Shown in pieces: positions 36,921 to 46,312 of a stretch of DNA of 64,000 nucleotides. The DNA is taken from NCBI RefSeq assembly GCF_013425765.1, contig NZ_JACCJZ010000020.1, positions 124,001 to 188,000 of the forward strand. Reading direction: 5' to 3'. The DNA comes from Luteimonas deserti (lineage in GTDB: Bacteria > Pseudomonadota > Gammaproteobacteria > Xanthomonadales > Xanthomonadaceae). Every line of letters starts with the position of its first letter. Within the stretch, counting starts at the first letter, position 1. A program made the position numbers and the translations under genes. The notes beneath the pieces were generated by a model that saw only the letters and a list, made by a program, of their open reading frames with translations, ran no database searches and was not told the origin of the DNA.

Positions 36921-37180
36921 CCACCACCGACCGCACCGGCCCGCTGACCCTCGAGCGCATGCGCGCCGACGTCGCCAAGCTCGTCGGCGAGGCGCCCGAG
37001 GACGTGGGCGACGACGACAACCTGATGGATCTCGGCCTCGATTCGATGCGCGTGCTGGGTCTGGTGATGGCCTGGGGCGAACACGGCATCGCGCTGGAGT
37101 TCTCGCATCTGGCCGAGCACACCACGCTCGCCGGCTGGTGGCAGGTCGTGCAGGGCCTGCAGCGCGACACGCCCGCCTGA
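36917..37180 (+). CDS. entB': Free-standing aryl carrier protein EntB'
   Basis: An 87-residue acyl-carrier-fold protein. Ser43 in DLGLDSMR is the phosphopantetheine attachment site. It resembles the C-terminal carrier half of E. coli EntB, which EntE loads with 2,3-DHB and EntF condenses with serine. Coding overlaps are 4 bp with entB and 1 bp with entF. The split entB/entB' layout matches the entCEBB'FA operon described for Stenotrophomonas maltophilia (from memory). Confidence 0.9.
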   Translation: MTTTDRTGPLTLERMRADVAKLVGEAPEDVGDDDNLMDLGLDSMRVLGLVMAWGEHGIALEFSHLAEHTTLAGWWQVVQGLQRDTPA

Positions 37181-40100
37181 TGAGCCCGAAGGCGTCACCT
37201 GTCGATACCGATGCCCCCGCATCGGCCACGGCCCGGCCGCTGACCGAAGCGCAGGCCGGGCTCTGGTATGCGCAGCGACTGGCGCCGGACAACCCGGCGT
37301 TCAACACCGCGCACGCGCTGTGGATCGACGGCGCGCTGGATGTGGCGGCCTTCACGCGCGCGGCGAACCGGGCGGCCGCCGAGGCGCCGGCGCTTGCGCT
37401 GCGCATGCGCGAGACCGGCGATGGGCCTGTGCAATGGATCGATCCGGGACACGCGCCGACACTCGAGCTCATCGATCTGTCGGCCGAGGCTGTGCCTGAA
37501 GCCGTTGCACGCGAGGGGATGTCGCGCGATCGCCTGACGCCGGTCGACCCGGCGCGCGACCGCCTCGCGCTGCAACGTCTGTACGTGCTCGGTGGTGATC
37601 GCTACGTCTGGTATCTGCGCGTGCATCACCTCGCGACCGACGGCTACGGCATGGCGCTGCTGACCGAACGCGCCTGCGCGCTGTATGCCGACGCATCTGC
37701 CTTTGGGTCCTTCGCTCCGCTCGATGGCGTGCTGGCCGAGGACGCGGCGTATCGCGCGTCCGAGAAGCGTGCGACCGATGCGGCCTACTGGCGCGACACG
37801 TTGGCCGGCATGCCGGCCGCGACCGGCCTCGGCGGCGGCTTCGCCCACGCTGCGTTTGATTGCCTGCGCCATGTCGAAGCGCTCGATGCGGCGTTCCGTG
37901 AGCGCCTCGCACGCGCGGCGGCGGCGCTCGGCCAGCCGTGGCCCGATGTGCTGACCGCACTCACCGCCGCCTACTGCCGGCGTTTCGGCGGGCAGGGCGA
38001 GGCGGTCGTCGGCGTGCCCTTCATGGGCCGCCTCGGCAGCGCATCCGCGCGGGTGCCGGCGATGGTCATGAACGTGCTGCCGCTGCGCGTGCCCGCGTCG
38101 CCCGATGCGCCCATCGCGGAATTCGTGCAGACGATGGTCCGCGCCCTCCTGCGCGGCCGCCGGCATGGGCGCTACCGCGGTGAACAGCTGCGGCGCGACC
38201 TCGGCCTGATCGGTGGCCAGCGCCGCCTGCATGGTCCGCTGATCAACGTGCAGCCGTTCTACCGGCCAGTGGCGCTCGCCGGCACGCACGCGTCGATGGA
38301 AATCCTCGCGACCGGACCGGTCGACGACATCACACTCGGCTTCCGGGGCGATGGCGTGCAGGCGCTCGATCTCGAGATCGAGGCCAATCCCGATCTGTAT
38401 TCGGCCGTGGACGTCGCCGCGCATGCGGCGCGGCTGCGCGGTTTTCTCGTCGCCGCATTCGAACTCGCGTCCCGACCCGATGCCTGCCTCGACGACGTGC
38501 CGCTGGCGACGCCGGCCGAAGCCGCGCGGACGCTGTTCGACTTCAACGCCACCGCGCATCCGCTTCCCGACACGACGCTGACCGCGCTGATCGAAGCGTC
38601 GATGGCGACGACGCCCGATGCGCCGGCGCTGGTCTTCGACGGCAAGGTGCTGACCTACCGCGACCTCGACACCCGCAGCCGCGCGCTCGCGCAGGCGCTG
38701 CGGGCGTGCGGCGCCGGGGCCGACACCGTGGTCGCGGTCGCCCTGCCGCGCTCGATCGAACTGGTGGTCGCGCTGGTCGCCGTGCTGCGCGCGGGGGCCG
38801 CGTATCTGCCGATGGACCTGGCCCATCCGATCGATCGGCGTGCACGCATCCTGCGGTCCGCGCAGCCGGTCGCGCTGCTCGCGCTCGATGACGACGGCAT
38901 CGATTGGCCGGACGCCGTGCCGCGTCTGGCACCGCGCGAATGGCCGCGGACCGCGGGCGACACCGCGCTGCCGGCGGTCGCCCCGCAGCACGCGGCCTAC
39001 GTCATCTACACCTCCGGCTCGACCGGCGCGCCGAAGGGCGTCGTCGTCGAGCATCGCGCGATCGTCAACCGACTCGAATGGATGCGTAGCCACTACGGCA
39101 TCGACGCCTCCGACCGCATCCTGCAGAAGACTCCGGCCACGTTCGACGTTTCGGTCTGGGAATTCTTCCTGCCGCTGCTCGCCGGCGCCACGCTGGTGGT
39201 CGCGCCGCCTGACGCGCACCGCGATCCGGTCGCGATCGCGCGGCTGGTGCGTGAGTGCGGCATCACCACGCTGCATTTCGTGCCGTCGATGCTGGCCGCG
39301 TTCCTCGCAGCACCGGAAGCCCGCGGGCTGTCGCTGCGTCGCGTGTTCGTCAGCGGCGAAGCGCTGGATGCGGATCTGCGCGACCGCTTCCACGCGTCCA
39401 TGAAGTCGGAACTGCACAACCTCTACGGCCCGACCGAAGCCGCGGTCGACGTCAGCTTCTGGCCGGCGGGCGCGCAGGACACCTCGCGCCCGGTGCCGAT
39501 CGGCTTCCCGGTCTGGAACACCCGTCTATACGTGCTCGATGCACGCATGCGCGCGCTGCCGCCCGGTGTGGTCGGCGATCTGTATCTCGGCGGCGTGCAG
39601 CTCGCGCGCGGGTATCTGGGCCGCGACGATCTGACCGCCGAGCGCTTCTGCGACGATCCGCATCGGCCCGGCGAACGCATCTACCGCACCGGCGATCTCG
39701 CCCGCTGGCGCGATGACGGCGCGCTCGAGTTCCTCGGCCGCAGCGATCACCAGGTCAAGCTGCGCGGCCTGCGCATCGAACTGGGCGAGATCGAAGCGGC
39801 GATGGTCGGCAGCGGATTCGCATCGCAGGCGGCGGTCATCGTGCGCGAGGACCGGGCAGGGGATCGGCGACTCGTCGGCTATCTGCAAGCAACCGGTGAA
39901 TTCGATGCCGCGGCACTGCGCGCTTCCATCGCCGCGCAGTTGCCGGACTACATGGTACCGGCCGCCTTCGTCGCACTCGCCGACTGGCCGGTCACCGCCA
40001 ACGGCAAGCTGGACCGCGACGCGCTGCCGGCGCCCGCATTCGAAGTCGGCCCGCTCGCGCCGCCGCGCACGCCGACCGAGACCGCACTCGCGGCGCTGTT

Positions 40101-41100
40101 CGCCGAAGCGCTGGGCATCGAGCGCGTCGGCGCGGATGCGGATTTCTTCGCGCTCGGCGGTGATTCGCTGCTCGCCGTGCATCTGCTGCTCGCAATCCAG
40201 CAGCGCTTCGGTCGCGATCCCGGACTCGGCGCCCTGTTCGCCAGCCCGACCGTCGCAGGACTGGCTGCCGCGCTCGATGCCGGCGCGGGCGAGGATCCCG
40301 ACCATGGCCTGGCGCCGGTGATCGCACTCGCGCAGGGCGAGGCGCAGCATGCACCGGTGTTCGTGGTGCATCCTGCCGGTGGCATCGCCTGGTGCTACCG
40401 CGAACTGGCGCGCAGCCTCGCGCCGGCGCGCAGCGTCTACGGCCTGCAGTCGCCGGCGCTCGATCTCGCCGAGCCGCTGCCGGGCAGCATCGATGCCCTG
40501 GCGGCCGAGTACGCCGGACGCGTCATCGCGCTGCAGCCGACGGGCCGGGTGCATCTGCTGGGCTGGTCGGTCGGCGGCATCCTCGCCCAGGCCATGGCCG
40601 TGCGCCTGCGCGCCCTCGGCCGCGAGATCGGTGTGCTCGCATTGCTCGACGCGTATCCGGCCGAGGTGTGGCGGGCGGAACCCGAACCCGATCCGGTCGC
40701 TGCGTTGCGGGCCTTGCTGGCGATCGCCGGCTATGACCCGGACGCGTATCCGGAGCTGCAGAGCCGCGAAGCCATCGTCGACTTCCTGCGCCGCGGCGAC
40801 AGCGCGCTCGGCAACCTGCCCGGGGCCGTGCTCGACGGCGTGGTGCGGGCGGTCACCGACACCAACCGGCTCGTGCGCCTGCATCACCATGGATATTTCG
40901 ACGGCGCTCTGCTGCATGTCCGCGCCGGACGCGACCACGCCGACCAGCCGCAACTGCAGTCGGCGCTGTGGGCGCCGCATGCGGCGCAGGTCGATTCGAT
41001 CGAACTGCCGTTCCTGCATGCCGAGCTGACCGGCCGCGATGCGACCGCGCGCATTGCGCCGTTGCTCGATGTCCGGCTGGCGATGTTCGACCCCATGTAG
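37180..41100 (+). CDS. entF: NRPS EntF, C-A-T-TE, serine-activating
   Basis: A 1306-residue single-module NRPS. The condensation domain has HHxxxDG at residues 149-155 (HHLATDG). The adenylation domain has the A3 motif from about residue 611 (TSGSTGAPKG). The specificity residues, read against EntF (FDVSVWEF, LHFVPSM, VFVSGE, NLYGPTEAAVD), fit the serine code DVWHFSLV. The carrier Ser996 lies in GGDSL. The thioesterase GWSVGG has nucleophile Ser1130. It would condense DHB with serine and, via the TE, oligomerise or release it. Length and domains match E. coli EntF. The start is fused to the entB' stop (TGATG). No MbtH-like gene is adjacent. Confidence 0.95.
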   Translation: MSPKASPVDTDAPASATARPLTEAQAGLWYAQRLAPDNPAFNTAHALWIDGALDVAAFTRAANRAAAEAPALALRMRETGDGPVQWIDPGHAPTLELIDLSAEAVPEAVAREGMSRDRLTPVDPARDRLALQRLYVLGGDRYVWYLRVHHLATDGYGMALLTERACALYADASAFGSFAPLDGVLAEDAAYRASEKRATDAAYWRDTLAGMPAATGLGGGFAHAAFDCLRHVEALDAAFRERLARAAAALGQPWPDVLTALTAAYCRRFGGQGEAVVGVPFMGRLGSASARVPAMVMNVLPLRVPASPDAPIAEFVQTMVRALLRGRRHGRYRGEQLRRDLGLIGGQRRLHGPLINVQPFYRPVALAGTHASMEILATGPVDDITLGFRGDGVQALDLEIEANPDLYSAVDVAAHAARLRGFLVAAFELASRPDACLDDVPLATPAEAARTLFDFNATAHPLPDTTLTALIEASMATTPDAPALVFDGKVLTYRDLDTRSRALAQALRACGAGADTVVAVALPRSIELVVALVAVLRAGAAYLPMDLAHPIDRRARILRSAQPVALLALDDDGIDWPDAVPRLAPREWPRTAGDTALPAVAPQHAAYVIYTSGSTGAPKGVVVEHRAIVNRLEWMRSHYGIDASDRILQKTPATFDVSVWEFFLPLLAGATLVVAPPDAHRDPVAIARLVRECGITTLHFVPSMLAAFLAAPEARGLSLRRVFVSGEALDADLRDRFHASMKSELHNLYGPTEAAVDVSFWPAGAQDTSRPVPIGFPVWNTRLYVLDARMRALPPGVVGDLYLGGVQLARGYLGRDDLTAERFCDDPHRPGERIYRTGDLARWRDDGALEFLGRSDHQVKLRGLRIELGEIEAAMVGSGFASQAAVIVREDRAGDRRLVGYLQATGEFDAAALRASIAAQLPDYMVPAAFVALADWPVTANGKLDRDALPAPAFEVGPLAPPRTPTETALAALFAEALGIERVGADADFFALGGDSLLAVHLLLAIQQRFGRDPGLGALFASPTVAGLAAALDAGAGEDPDHGLAPVIALAQGEAQHAPVFVVHPAGGIAWCYRELARSLAPARSVYGLQSPALDLAEPLPGSIDALAAEYAGRVIALQPTGRVHLLGWSVGGILAQAMAVRLRALGREIGVLALLDAYPAEVWRAEPEPDPVAALRALLAIAGYDPDAYPELQSREAIVDFLRRGDSALGNLPGAVLDGVVRAVTDTNRLVRLHHHGYFDGALLHVRAGRDHADQPQLQSALWAPHAAQVDSIELPFLHAELTGRDATARIAPLLDVRLAMFDPM

Positions 41101-41115
41101 GAGCGCGCTCCTACA
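41098..41115. repeat. 18-bp perfect palindrome spanning the entF stop
   Basis: GTAGGAGCGCGCTCCTAC is a perfect 18-bp palindrome that includes the entF TAG stop codon. GTAGGAGC is the head of REP-type elements common in Pseudomonas and Xanthomonadaceae. It may attenuate or stabilise the message between entF and entA. Confidence 0.55.
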
Positions 41116-41193
41116 ATCGCGGTGGGGCAGGCGCATCGCGAGACCGGGCGTGCCTCCCACTCCCCACCGCCATCACCGATCCGGGACATCCGC

Positions 41194-41949
41194 ATGCAAC
41201 TCACAGGCTTCGACGGAAAGATCGCCCTCGTCACCGGCGCCGCCGGTGGCATCGGTGCAGCGGTGGTGCGGGCCTTGCGTGACAGTGGCGCGGTGGTCGT
41301 TGCGAGCGATCGCGTCGCGCCGTCGTCCGAGCACGGCGAGCATTCGTTCGTGCTCGACGTCACCGACGCGGCCGCGGTCGATGCCCTGGTGGCGCATGTC
41401 GAAGCGGACCTGGGGCCCATCGATGTCGCCGTCAACGTGGCCGGCGTGCTGTCGACCGCACCGGTGCTGGAGCTCACGACCGACGAATGGCGCCGCACGT
41501 TCGCGGTCAACACCGACGGCGTGTTCCATGTCTCCCAGGCGCTGGCCCGGGTGATGGCGCCACGGCGCCGCGGTGCGATGGTCACCGTCGGCTCGAACGC
41601 CGCGGGCGTCCCGCGCCAGAACATGGCGGCCTACGCGGCATCCAAGGCCGCGGCGGCGATGTTCGTGCGCTGTCTCGGCCTGGAACTGGCACCGCTCGGG
41701 ATCCGTTGCAACATCGTCGCACCGGGCTCGACACGCACGCCGATGCAGACCGGCATGTGGACCGACACCGGGGGCGAGGCGCGCACGATCGCCGGCACGC
41801 TCGAAACCTTCAAGAGCGGCATCCCGCTGGGCAAGCTGGCCGAACCCGGGGACATCGCGAACGCGGTGATGTTCCTGCTGTCGGACCAGGCAGGCCACAT
41901 CGCGATGAGCGATCTCTACGTCGACGGCGGCGCCACGCTGCGGGCTTGA
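41194..41949 (+). CDS. entA: 2,3-dihydro-2,3-dihydroxybenzoate dehydrogenase EntA
   Basis: A 251-residue short-chain dehydrogenase. It oxidises 2,3-diDHB to 2,3-dihydroxybenzoate with NAD+. The cofactor motif is TGAAGGIG (14-21); the catalytic Ser134, Tyr147 and Lys151 are in place, with VNVAG for the structural NAG-type motif. ATG 41194 gives the normal N-terminus. It is 93 bp after entF, with a palindrome between, so it may be expressed somewhat separately although still on the operon strand. Confidence 0.94.
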   Translation: MQLTGFDGKIALVTGAAGGIGAAVVRALRDSGAVVVASDRVAPSSEHGEHSFVLDVTDAAAVDALVAHVEADLGPIDVAVNVAGVLSTAPVLELTTDEWRRTFAVNTDGVFHVSQALARVMAPRRRGAMVTVGSNAAGVPRQNMAAYAASKAAAAMFVRCLGLELAPLGIRCNIVAPGSTRTPMQTGMWTDTGGEARTIAGTLETFKSGIPLGKLAEPGDIANAVMFLLSDQAGHIAMSDLYVDGGATLRA

Positions 41950-42952
41950 AGCGCGCCGGGCGCCTGGCTCCGTGCCCGGACACGGCTCGCGAGCGGCCAT
42001 CGTCCGCTGAGTGAGCAGTCCGCGCGGGCGGATCGGCCGGCAACGGTGATGCCGCCAGTGACCCATGGCATCGGCCGCAGTCTTCGACAGCACCCGGGGC
42101 GTCCGCCTCCGCGAACAGGCGCTTGCCCGGTGCAGCCCCGATGCGGATCCCGCAGAACTGGCCCTCGACCTGGGCGCTCGGCCTGATCCTGTGTGCGGCC
42201 CGCCGCACTGGCGGGGAGGGGATCGGAGACTCGCCACGGAGCAGCGGCATGCGGCGAGCCCCTGCCTCGAATTGCGCGACCTTGGCGCGGAGCGGGTGCG
42301 CAATTGCCAGCCCAGCGCTCGGCACACGGGGGATCCTGCGTGGCGAACCCGGCCGTTGGCGCCGCGGGACTCAGCGCCCCCGACGCCGCCCGACGCGCCA
42401 CAGGCATTGCGACGTGAGCATCGCCTGGCGACCGCGCGTCGTGATCCTCCGCTTCCCCTGTCTGCTTGCATGCGGGTGTCCGTATCGACCACCGCATGGA
42501 GGCGGGTGACGGTTCGCGCCGGGTCACGTCGGATGGATACTCCAGGCGGGGCTTCGCGACGATCAGGCTGCGCGCGTGCGCGAGGCATGTCCGGGCTGCA
42601 GCGTCGGAGGGCGGCCGCCGCCGCGGTACGTTGCCTGCTGCACCGTCGCTTGTCCGGCGCCTGGCCGGAGACGACACACATGCGAGGGCGGCCTCGCCGA
42701 ACCGGGTGCGGCGGGCCCGATGGATGCTGCCGCCTCCCGTCCGTGTCCAGACGCGCTGCCTGCGCCAGTGGTCTGCGCGCGAGCAAAGTTCGCCGTCATC
42801 GGACGGGCCGTGCGCCCACGCTGCGCACCCGTTGCGGTCGCGCACGACACATCCGGGTGCGCGGATCAAGCGCTGGTTTCAGGGCCGATGCGGGGCGTGG
42901 CGATTTCCTGACCACGCGTCGCGACGCCGCTGCTGGCGCGGCATGCCCGCGC
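41950..42952. other. 1-kb interval without recognisable gene
   Basis: Separates the siderophore and xylan islands. Both strands have long open frames, but the translations are Arg/Ala/Pro-rich and I recognise no family or fragment. Whether decayed genes lie here cannot be settled by eye. Confidence 0.5.
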
Positions 42953-42998
42953 TTATCCACACCTTTGTCATCACGCCATCCACAGTGCATGTGGACAG
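42953..42998. promoter_or_regulatory. Triplet of DnaA-box-like sequences (copy 1)
   Basis: A perfect DnaA box TTATCCACA (42953-42961) is followed by CCATCCACA (42976-42984, 7/9) and an inverted TGTGGACAG (42990-42998, 7/9). Start-to-start offsets are 23 and 37 bp. The same three elements with the same offsets occur at 63066-63111. CTTTGTCATC follows the first box in both copies. Confidence 0.55.
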
Positions 42999-43263
42999 CG
43001 GGATGCAGCAATGTGCAGCGTCTGGCGTCAAGTGTCGTGCCGCGGCCGGGTGTCCGCGCCGCGGATACGATGGGCGCACATGGCTTTGCGCATTTCCGGG
43101 CGAGGGTCGGCACGTCGATGCAACGCGTTCGGGCTTGGAGATTCCGCACCGCAGCAAGCATCTTCCGACGTAGCTGCTAGAGTGCGGAGACTGTCTTTTT
43201 CGTCCCGCATCGCGCCATGTCGCCAGTCGTCCTTCCGCAGTCTCTTTTTTTTGTGTCGCGAAA

Positions 43264-43277
43264 TGTTAGCGCTAACT
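43264..43277. promoter_or_regulatory. xyl-box operator upstream of xylB
   Basis: TGTTAGCGCTAACT contains the perfect 12-bp palindrome GTTAGCGCTAAC, 22 bp upstream of the xylB ATG. It closely matches the Xanthomonas XylR 'xyl-box' (TGGTAGCGCTAACA) and the general LacI-family dyad. The local LacI-type gene is the likely binder. Confidence 0.75.
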
Positions 43278-43299
43278 TTTCCGTGTCCGGGGGCTGCGC

Positions 43300-44811
43300 A
43301 TGACGGTGGTCGCGGGGCTCGATGCGGGCACCCAGAGCGTCAAGCTGGTCATCTACGACGCGCAGGCGCGCTCGGTGATCGCGGGCGCGAGTGCGCCGCT
43401 CGAGCTGGCCAGCCGCGACGACGGCAGCCGGGAGCAGCATCCCGCGGCGTGGGTCAATGCGATGCGCGCCTGCTTCGGGGCGATCGATGCGGGCGTGCGG
43501 CGCCGGATCGTCGCGATCGGGGTGTCGGGCCAGCAGCACGGCTTCGTGCCGGTGGACGCTGCCGGTGACGTGCTTGCGCCGGCCAAGCTCTGGTGCGACA
43601 CCAGCACCAGCGCCGAGTGCGAGCAGATCATGCAGGCGGCAGGCGGCGCGGCAAATTGCATCGCGGAGGCGGGCAATCCGATTCTCGCGGGCTATACGGC
43701 GTCCAAGCTGCCGTGGACGCGCCGGCATCGGCCGGACGTGTACGCCCGGCTCGCGACCATCCTGCTGCCCCACGATTATCTGAATTTCGTGCTGACCGGC
43801 GAGCGCTACTGCGAACACGGGGACGCATCGGGCACCGGCTGGCTGGACGTGCGCACGCGTGCCTGGTCGGCGGCCATGCTCGCGGCAACGGATGCGGAGC
43901 GTGACCTCGGCGCCTGCCTGCCGCCGCTGGTGGAGGCGGATGCCAGCTTCCCGATCACCGCGGCCATGGCCAGCGCGCTCGGGCTGTCTCCACAGGTGCG
44001 CATCTCGGCCGGCGGCGGCGACAACATGATGGCCGCGATCGGCACCGGCTGCGTCGCGGAGGGACGGCTGACGATGAGTCTCGGCACCTCGGGCACGCTG
44101 TTCGCCTACGCCGACCGGCCGATCGTCGACGACGCCGGCGCGTGGGCCGCGTTCTGTTCGTCCAGCGGCGGCTGGCTGCCGCTGATCTGCACGATGAACT
44201 GCACCGTGGTGACCGAACACGTCGCGCGCATGTTCGGCTTCAGCACGCGCGACGGCGATGCACGTGTCGAGGCGACACCGCCCGGCGCCGACGGCCTGAC
44301 CTTCCTTCCGTTCCTCAATGGCGAACGCACCCCCGATCTGCCCCTGGGCAAGGGCGTGCTGGCGGGGCTCGCCGCGCACAACATGCACGAGGCCCACCTC
44401 TATCGCGCGGCGATGGAAGGCGCCACCTTCAGCTTGCGCTACGGCTACGACGCGTTCGTCGGCGCGGGGATGGGCTTCGAACGCATCGCGCTCACCGGCG
44501 GCGGTGCCAACAGTGCCGCATGGCGGCAGATGGTGGCCGACGTGTTCGACTTGCCGGTCGACGTGCCGGCGCAGGTCGAGAGTGCCGCCTTCGGCGCGGC
44601 GCTGCAGGCGCTGTGGTCCCTGCAGCGTGCACAGGGGGATTCGAACACGTTGGCCGAGGTCGCCGCCGCGCACGTCGCGGTCGATCCGGCGCTGGCCTCC
44701 ACGCCGGATCCGGAGCGCGTGCGCAGGTACGCACCGGCATACCGGCGGTTCCTGCGCCATCTCGATGCAGCACGCCCGGTGTACGCCGCAGCAGCGGCAT
44801 CCTCCGCGTAG
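43300..44811 (+). CDS. xylB: Xylulokinase
   Basis: A 503-residue FGGY-family sugar kinase. It phosphorylates D-xylulose for the pentose phosphate pathway. It starts VVAGLDAGTQSVKLVIYD (phosphate-1 region). Substrate-binding SGQQHGFVPVD follows, then SLGTSGTLFAY and the adenosine motif LTGGGANSAAWRQ. It stands first in a xylB-xylA operon, preceded by the operator at 43264-43277. Xylulokinase rather than ribulo- or glycerol kinase is supported by QQHG and by xylA next to it. Confidence 0.94.
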   Translation: MTVVAGLDAGTQSVKLVIYDAQARSVIAGASAPLELASRDDGSREQHPAAWVNAMRACFGAIDAGVRRRIVAIGVSGQQHGFVPVDAAGDVLAPAKLWCDTSTSAECEQIMQAAGGAANCIAEAGNPILAGYTASKLPWTRRHRPDVYARLATILLPHDYLNFVLTGERYCEHGDASGTGWLDVRTRAWSAAMLAATDAERDLGACLPPLVEADASFPITAAMASALGLSPQVRISAGGGDNMMAAIGTGCVAEGRLTMSLGTSGTLFAYADRPIVDDAGAWAAFCSSSGGWLPLICTMNCTVVTEHVARMFGFSTRDGDARVEATPPGADGLTFLPFLNGERTPDLPLGKGVLAGLAAHNMHEAHLYRAAMEGATFSLRYGYDAFVGAGMGFERIALTGGGANSAAWRQMVADVFDLPVDVPAQVESAAFGAALQALWSLQRAQGDSNTLAEVAAAHVAVDPALASTPDPERVRRYAPAYRRFLRHLDAARPVYAAAAASSA

Positions 44812-44894
44812 CCGACCGTCCGTCCCGGCACCGTGGACATGCCCGACCACGCAGCCGTATTCCGCATTCATTCTAGGCCCACACGAGACCCGAC

Positions 44895-46229
44895 ATGAGC
44901 AAGCACCCTTTCATTGGCGCCCGGGAATACTTCCCCGGCATCGGCAGCATCCCCTTCGAGGGCCGCGGCTCCGACAATCCGCTGGCCTTCAAGGTCTACG
45001 AGGGCGATCGCCGCGTCGGCGGCAAGACCATGGCCGAGCACCTGCGGTTCGCCGTCTGCTACTGGCATACGTTCTGCAACTCGGGCCAGGATCCGTTCGG
45101 CCCCGGCACGCGCCGGTTCCCCTGGGAGACGGGCGCTCCGCTCGCAGCCGCCGAAGCCAAGCTCGACGCCGCGTTCGAGTTCTTCACCAAGCTCGGTGTG
45201 CCGTACTGGTGCTTCCACGACATCGACCTGGCGCCGGATGCGGACGACATCGGCGAGTACGAGGCGAACCTCAGACACATGGTGGCACTGGCAAAGGAAC
45301 GCCAGCAGGCCACGGGCATGCGCCTGCTCTGGGGCACGGCGAACCTGTTCTCGCATCCGCGCTACATGAACGGTGCATCGACCAATCCGGACTTCGCCGT
45401 CGTCGCGCGCGCGGCCGTGCAGGTCAAGGCCGCGCTCGAGGCGACGGTGGAACTGGGCGGCGACCACTACGTGTTCTGGGGTGGCCGCGAAGGCTATGCC
45501 AGCCTGCACAACACCGACATGAAGCGCGAACTCGCGCACATGGCGCGTTTCCTCACCATGGCACGCGACTACGGCCGCAGCATCGGACTTAAGGGCAATT
45601 TCCTGATCGAGCCCAAGCCGATGGAGCCGATGAAGCACCAGTACGATTTCGACAGCGCGACAGTCGCCGGCTTCCTCAAGGAGCACGGGCTGGAGAAGGA
45701 TTTCAAGCTCAACATCGAGGCCAACCACGCGACGCTGTCGGGGCACACCTTCGAGCACGATCTGCAGGTCGCCAGCGATCACGGGCTGCTCGGCAGCATC
45801 GACGCCAACCGCGGCAATCCGCAGAACGGATGGGATACCGACCAGTTCCCGACCGATCTCTACGACACCGTCGGCGCGATGCTGGTGGTGCTGCGCCAGG
45901 GTGGCCTGGAAGGCGGCCTGAACTTCGACGCCAAGCCGCGCCGAGAATCCACCGACATGGAGGACATCTTCATCGCGCACATCGGCGGTATGGATGCGTT
46001 CGCGCGCGGTCTCGAAGTGGCGCACGCGTTGCTCGAAAGTTCGCCGTGGGAGCAGTGGCGCAAGGAGCGCTACGCGAGCTTCGATTCCGGTGACGGCCAG
46101 GTCTTCGAGCAGGGCGGCCTGTCACTGGCCGATCTGCACGGGATCGCCGCGAAGGCCGGTGAGCCGCAGCAGCGCAGTGGCCGCCAGGAGGCCTTCGAGA
46201 ACCTGCTCAATCAGCACCTGCTGCGCTGA
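44895..46229 (+). CDS. xylA: Xylose isomerase
   Basis: A 444-residue class II (long N-terminus) xylose isomerase. It interconverts D-xylose and D-xylulose. The catalytic His region is [10 protein letters not shown], and metal and substrate ligands are in [34 protein letters not shown] and the [16 protein letters not shown] segments. It lies 83 bp after xylB on the same strand and converges on xylR. Full length with all expected metal-site residues visible. Confidence 0.97.
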   Translation: MSKHPFIGAREYFPGIGSIPFEGRGSDNPLAFKVYEGDRRVGGKTMAEHLRFAVCYWHTFCNSGQDPFGPGTRRFPWETGAPLAAAEAKLDAAFEFFTKLGVPYWCFHDIDLAPDADDIGEYEANLRHMVALAKERQQATGMRLLWGTANLFSHPRYMNGASTNPDFAVVARAAVQVKAALEATVELGGDHYVFWGGREGYASLHNTDMKRELAHMARFLTMARDYGRSIGLKGNFLIEPKPMEPMKHQYDFDSATVAGFLKEHGLEKDFKLNIEANHATLSGHTFEHDLQVASDHGLLGSIDANRGNPQNGWDTDQFPTDLYDTVGAMLVVLRQGGLEGGLNFDAKPRRESTDMEDIFIAHIGGMDAFARGLEVAHALLESSPWEQWRKERYASFDSGDGQVFEQGGLSLADLHGIAAKAGEPQQRSGRQEAFENLLNQHLLR

Positions 46230-46312
46230 GCGACACTATGCCGGTCCGGGTCGCCGACGCAGCAGCCCGGGAACGGCCCGCGACGTCGGCGGGCCGGCCC
46301 GGCGGGCAGCGA

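Noticed and set aside
41173-43180. Long open frames on both strands through the gap after entA
   Set aside because: Low-complexity Arg/Ala/Pro-rich translations without motifs; no start with a ribosome-binding site. I could not place any family, so no gene is called.
46291-46300. GGGCCGGCCC palindrome between xylA and xylR as terminator
   Set aside because: A 10-bp GC palindrome is expected by chance at this composition, with no loop and no T-run.
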